From Methanosarcina acetivorans C2A (GTDB lineage Archaea; Halobacteriota; Methanosarcinia; Methanosarcinales; Methanosarcinaceae): a DNA stretch of 64,000 bases. The notes below the pieces were generated by a model. The model searched no databases and had not been told where the DNA came from. It was given only the letters and a program-made list of their open reading frames with translations. Positions 63,533 to 64,000 of the stretch are shown piece by piece. The stretch lies in the NCBI RefSeq assembly GCF_000007345.1, contig NC_003552.1, forward strand, positions 4,712,001 through 4,776,000, written 5' to 3'. The position numbers were made by a program, and so were the translations under genes. Position 1 is the first letter of the stretch, and the number at the start of each line of letters is the position of its first letter.

Positions 63533-63913
63533 ATGGCAAAACTCATAGACAAGATCCTTGGCGGCAATGTAAAAAGCTCAACCAGTGCCGAAGATTACAC
63601 TGAAATTGACCTCAGCAAATATGAAGAAGTTCTGGAGGACGAGCCTGCAGAGACTTACGTAAAAATTGCAGAAGTCTCAAGCATCAACCAGGTATCCGCA
63701 CTCAAGCAGGAGATTTACAACGGGAACATCCTTATGGTAGACATCTCAAACATCAGGGGCGACGACCTGCTAAGGGACAGGGTTTTAAAAGAGCTGAAAG
63801 ATGTTGTTGTCGATGTCCACGGAGATATTGCAGGTGTCAAAGGGAACACTGTGATCGTAACTCCTACAGGCATTAAAATCGACAGATCAAAGATTATTGG
63901 TGGAAAATATTGA
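63533..63913 (+). CDS. sepF: SepF, archaeal FtsZ membrane anchor
   Basis: 126 aa. An amphipathic N-terminal helix (MAKLIDKILGGN) for membrane binding, an acidic linker, then the SepF domain (about 45-126): YVKIAEVSSINQVSALKQEIYNGNILMVDISNI and VVDVHGDIAGVKGNTVIVTPTGIKI. In archaea SepF dimerises and recruits FtsZ to the membrane. Its stop overlaps the TTG of the next gene. Confidence 0.93.
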   Translation: MAKLIDKILGGNVKSSTSAEDYTEIDLSKYEEVLEDEPAETYVKIAEVSSINQVSALKQEIYNGNILMVDISNIRGDDLLRDRVLKELKDVVVDVHGDIAGVKGNTVIVTPTGIKIDRSKIIGGKY

Positions 63914-64000
63914 ATCAGGATCATTTTAAGAGAGAAAACTTTGAGACAAGGATCTCCTGCCCTCTGTGTCAGAGCGACCTTGTAATGAAATGGCAGAGAG
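63910..64000 (+). CDS. ZPR1-type zinc-finger protein (N-terminal fragment)
   Basis: TTG at 63910 overlaps the SepF stop (TTGA). The visible 30 residues read NQDHFKRENFETRISCPLCQSDLVMKWQR, a CPLC half zinc site near the start as in archaeal ZPR1-related proteins. The rest lies beyond the window, so the family call is tentative. Confidence 0.6.
   Translation, partial: MNQDHFKRENFETRISCPLCQSDLVMKWQR

Overview
The window comes from a methanogenic archaeon of the genus Methanosarcina. The evidence is the six-gene acetyl-CoA decarbonylase/synthase operon, methanogenesis marker protein 12, archaeal information-processing genes (TFE, NMD3, aCPSF1, proteasome beta, prefoldin beta), FtsZ with archaeal SepF, two membrane pyrophosphatases facing away from each other, and archaeal TATA-box promoters in AT-rich spacers. 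I do not assign a species.

Layout. (1) 1-6.1 kb is an accessory block of about 20 small, tightly overlapping minus-strand genes with the look of a provirus or integrative plasmid. It holds a PD-(D/E)XK nuclease, several small Cys-rich proteins, one tRNA-Gln and two tRNA-like elements. It ends at a divergent switch between an AbrB-type and a ribbon-helix-helix regulator. (2) 6.6-17.5 kb is a plastic zone: an HsdR-N-like nuclease, an IS481-type element, a MITE inside a membrane-protein gene, decayed paralogues, an NHL/PKD surface protein, 43-44 bp dyad repeats, a pair of paralogous Zn/HTH proteins flanking a SHOCT gene, a FemAB-like protein and an IS1-type element. (3) 17.7-28.9 kb is mostly core genome: M42 peptidase, prefoldin, DHH phosphoesterase, PaaK plus ACT, DUF2103, marker 12, NYN protein and rhomboid. 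It is interrupted by a fresh IS66-type element whose transposase has one in-frame TAG. (4) 29.9-38.5 kb is cdhA-cdhB-cdhC-cooC-cdhD-cdhE behind a long repeat-bearing leader. (5) 38.7-41.4 kb has two DUF1670 proteins and a glycosyltransferase. (6) 41.7-53.1 kb is an information-processing and cell-division block (nmd3, ATP-grasp, tfe, HD protein, psmB, aCPSF1, HAD, ftsZ, DHPS-like). (7) 53.8-58.9 kb has the two pyrophosphatases, 1 kb apart. (8) 59-64 kb has a 35-bp tandem repeat, two tandem MFS transporters, a PUA protein, sepF and the start of a ZPR1-type gene.

How the genes fit together. The cdh genes build the five-subunit complex that cleaves or makes acetyl-CoA, and CooC supplies nickel maturation. 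The pyrophosphatases can recover energy from the pyrophosphate made during acetate and amino-acid activation. Three insertion sequences have clean target duplications (16, 8 and 8 bp), so this genome was recently invaded. The features that most deserve a second look are the in-frame amber in the IS66 transposase of an organism that uses UAG for pyrrolysine, the roughly 30-bp periodic motif in the cdh leader, and the tRNA-like elements in the provirus-like block.
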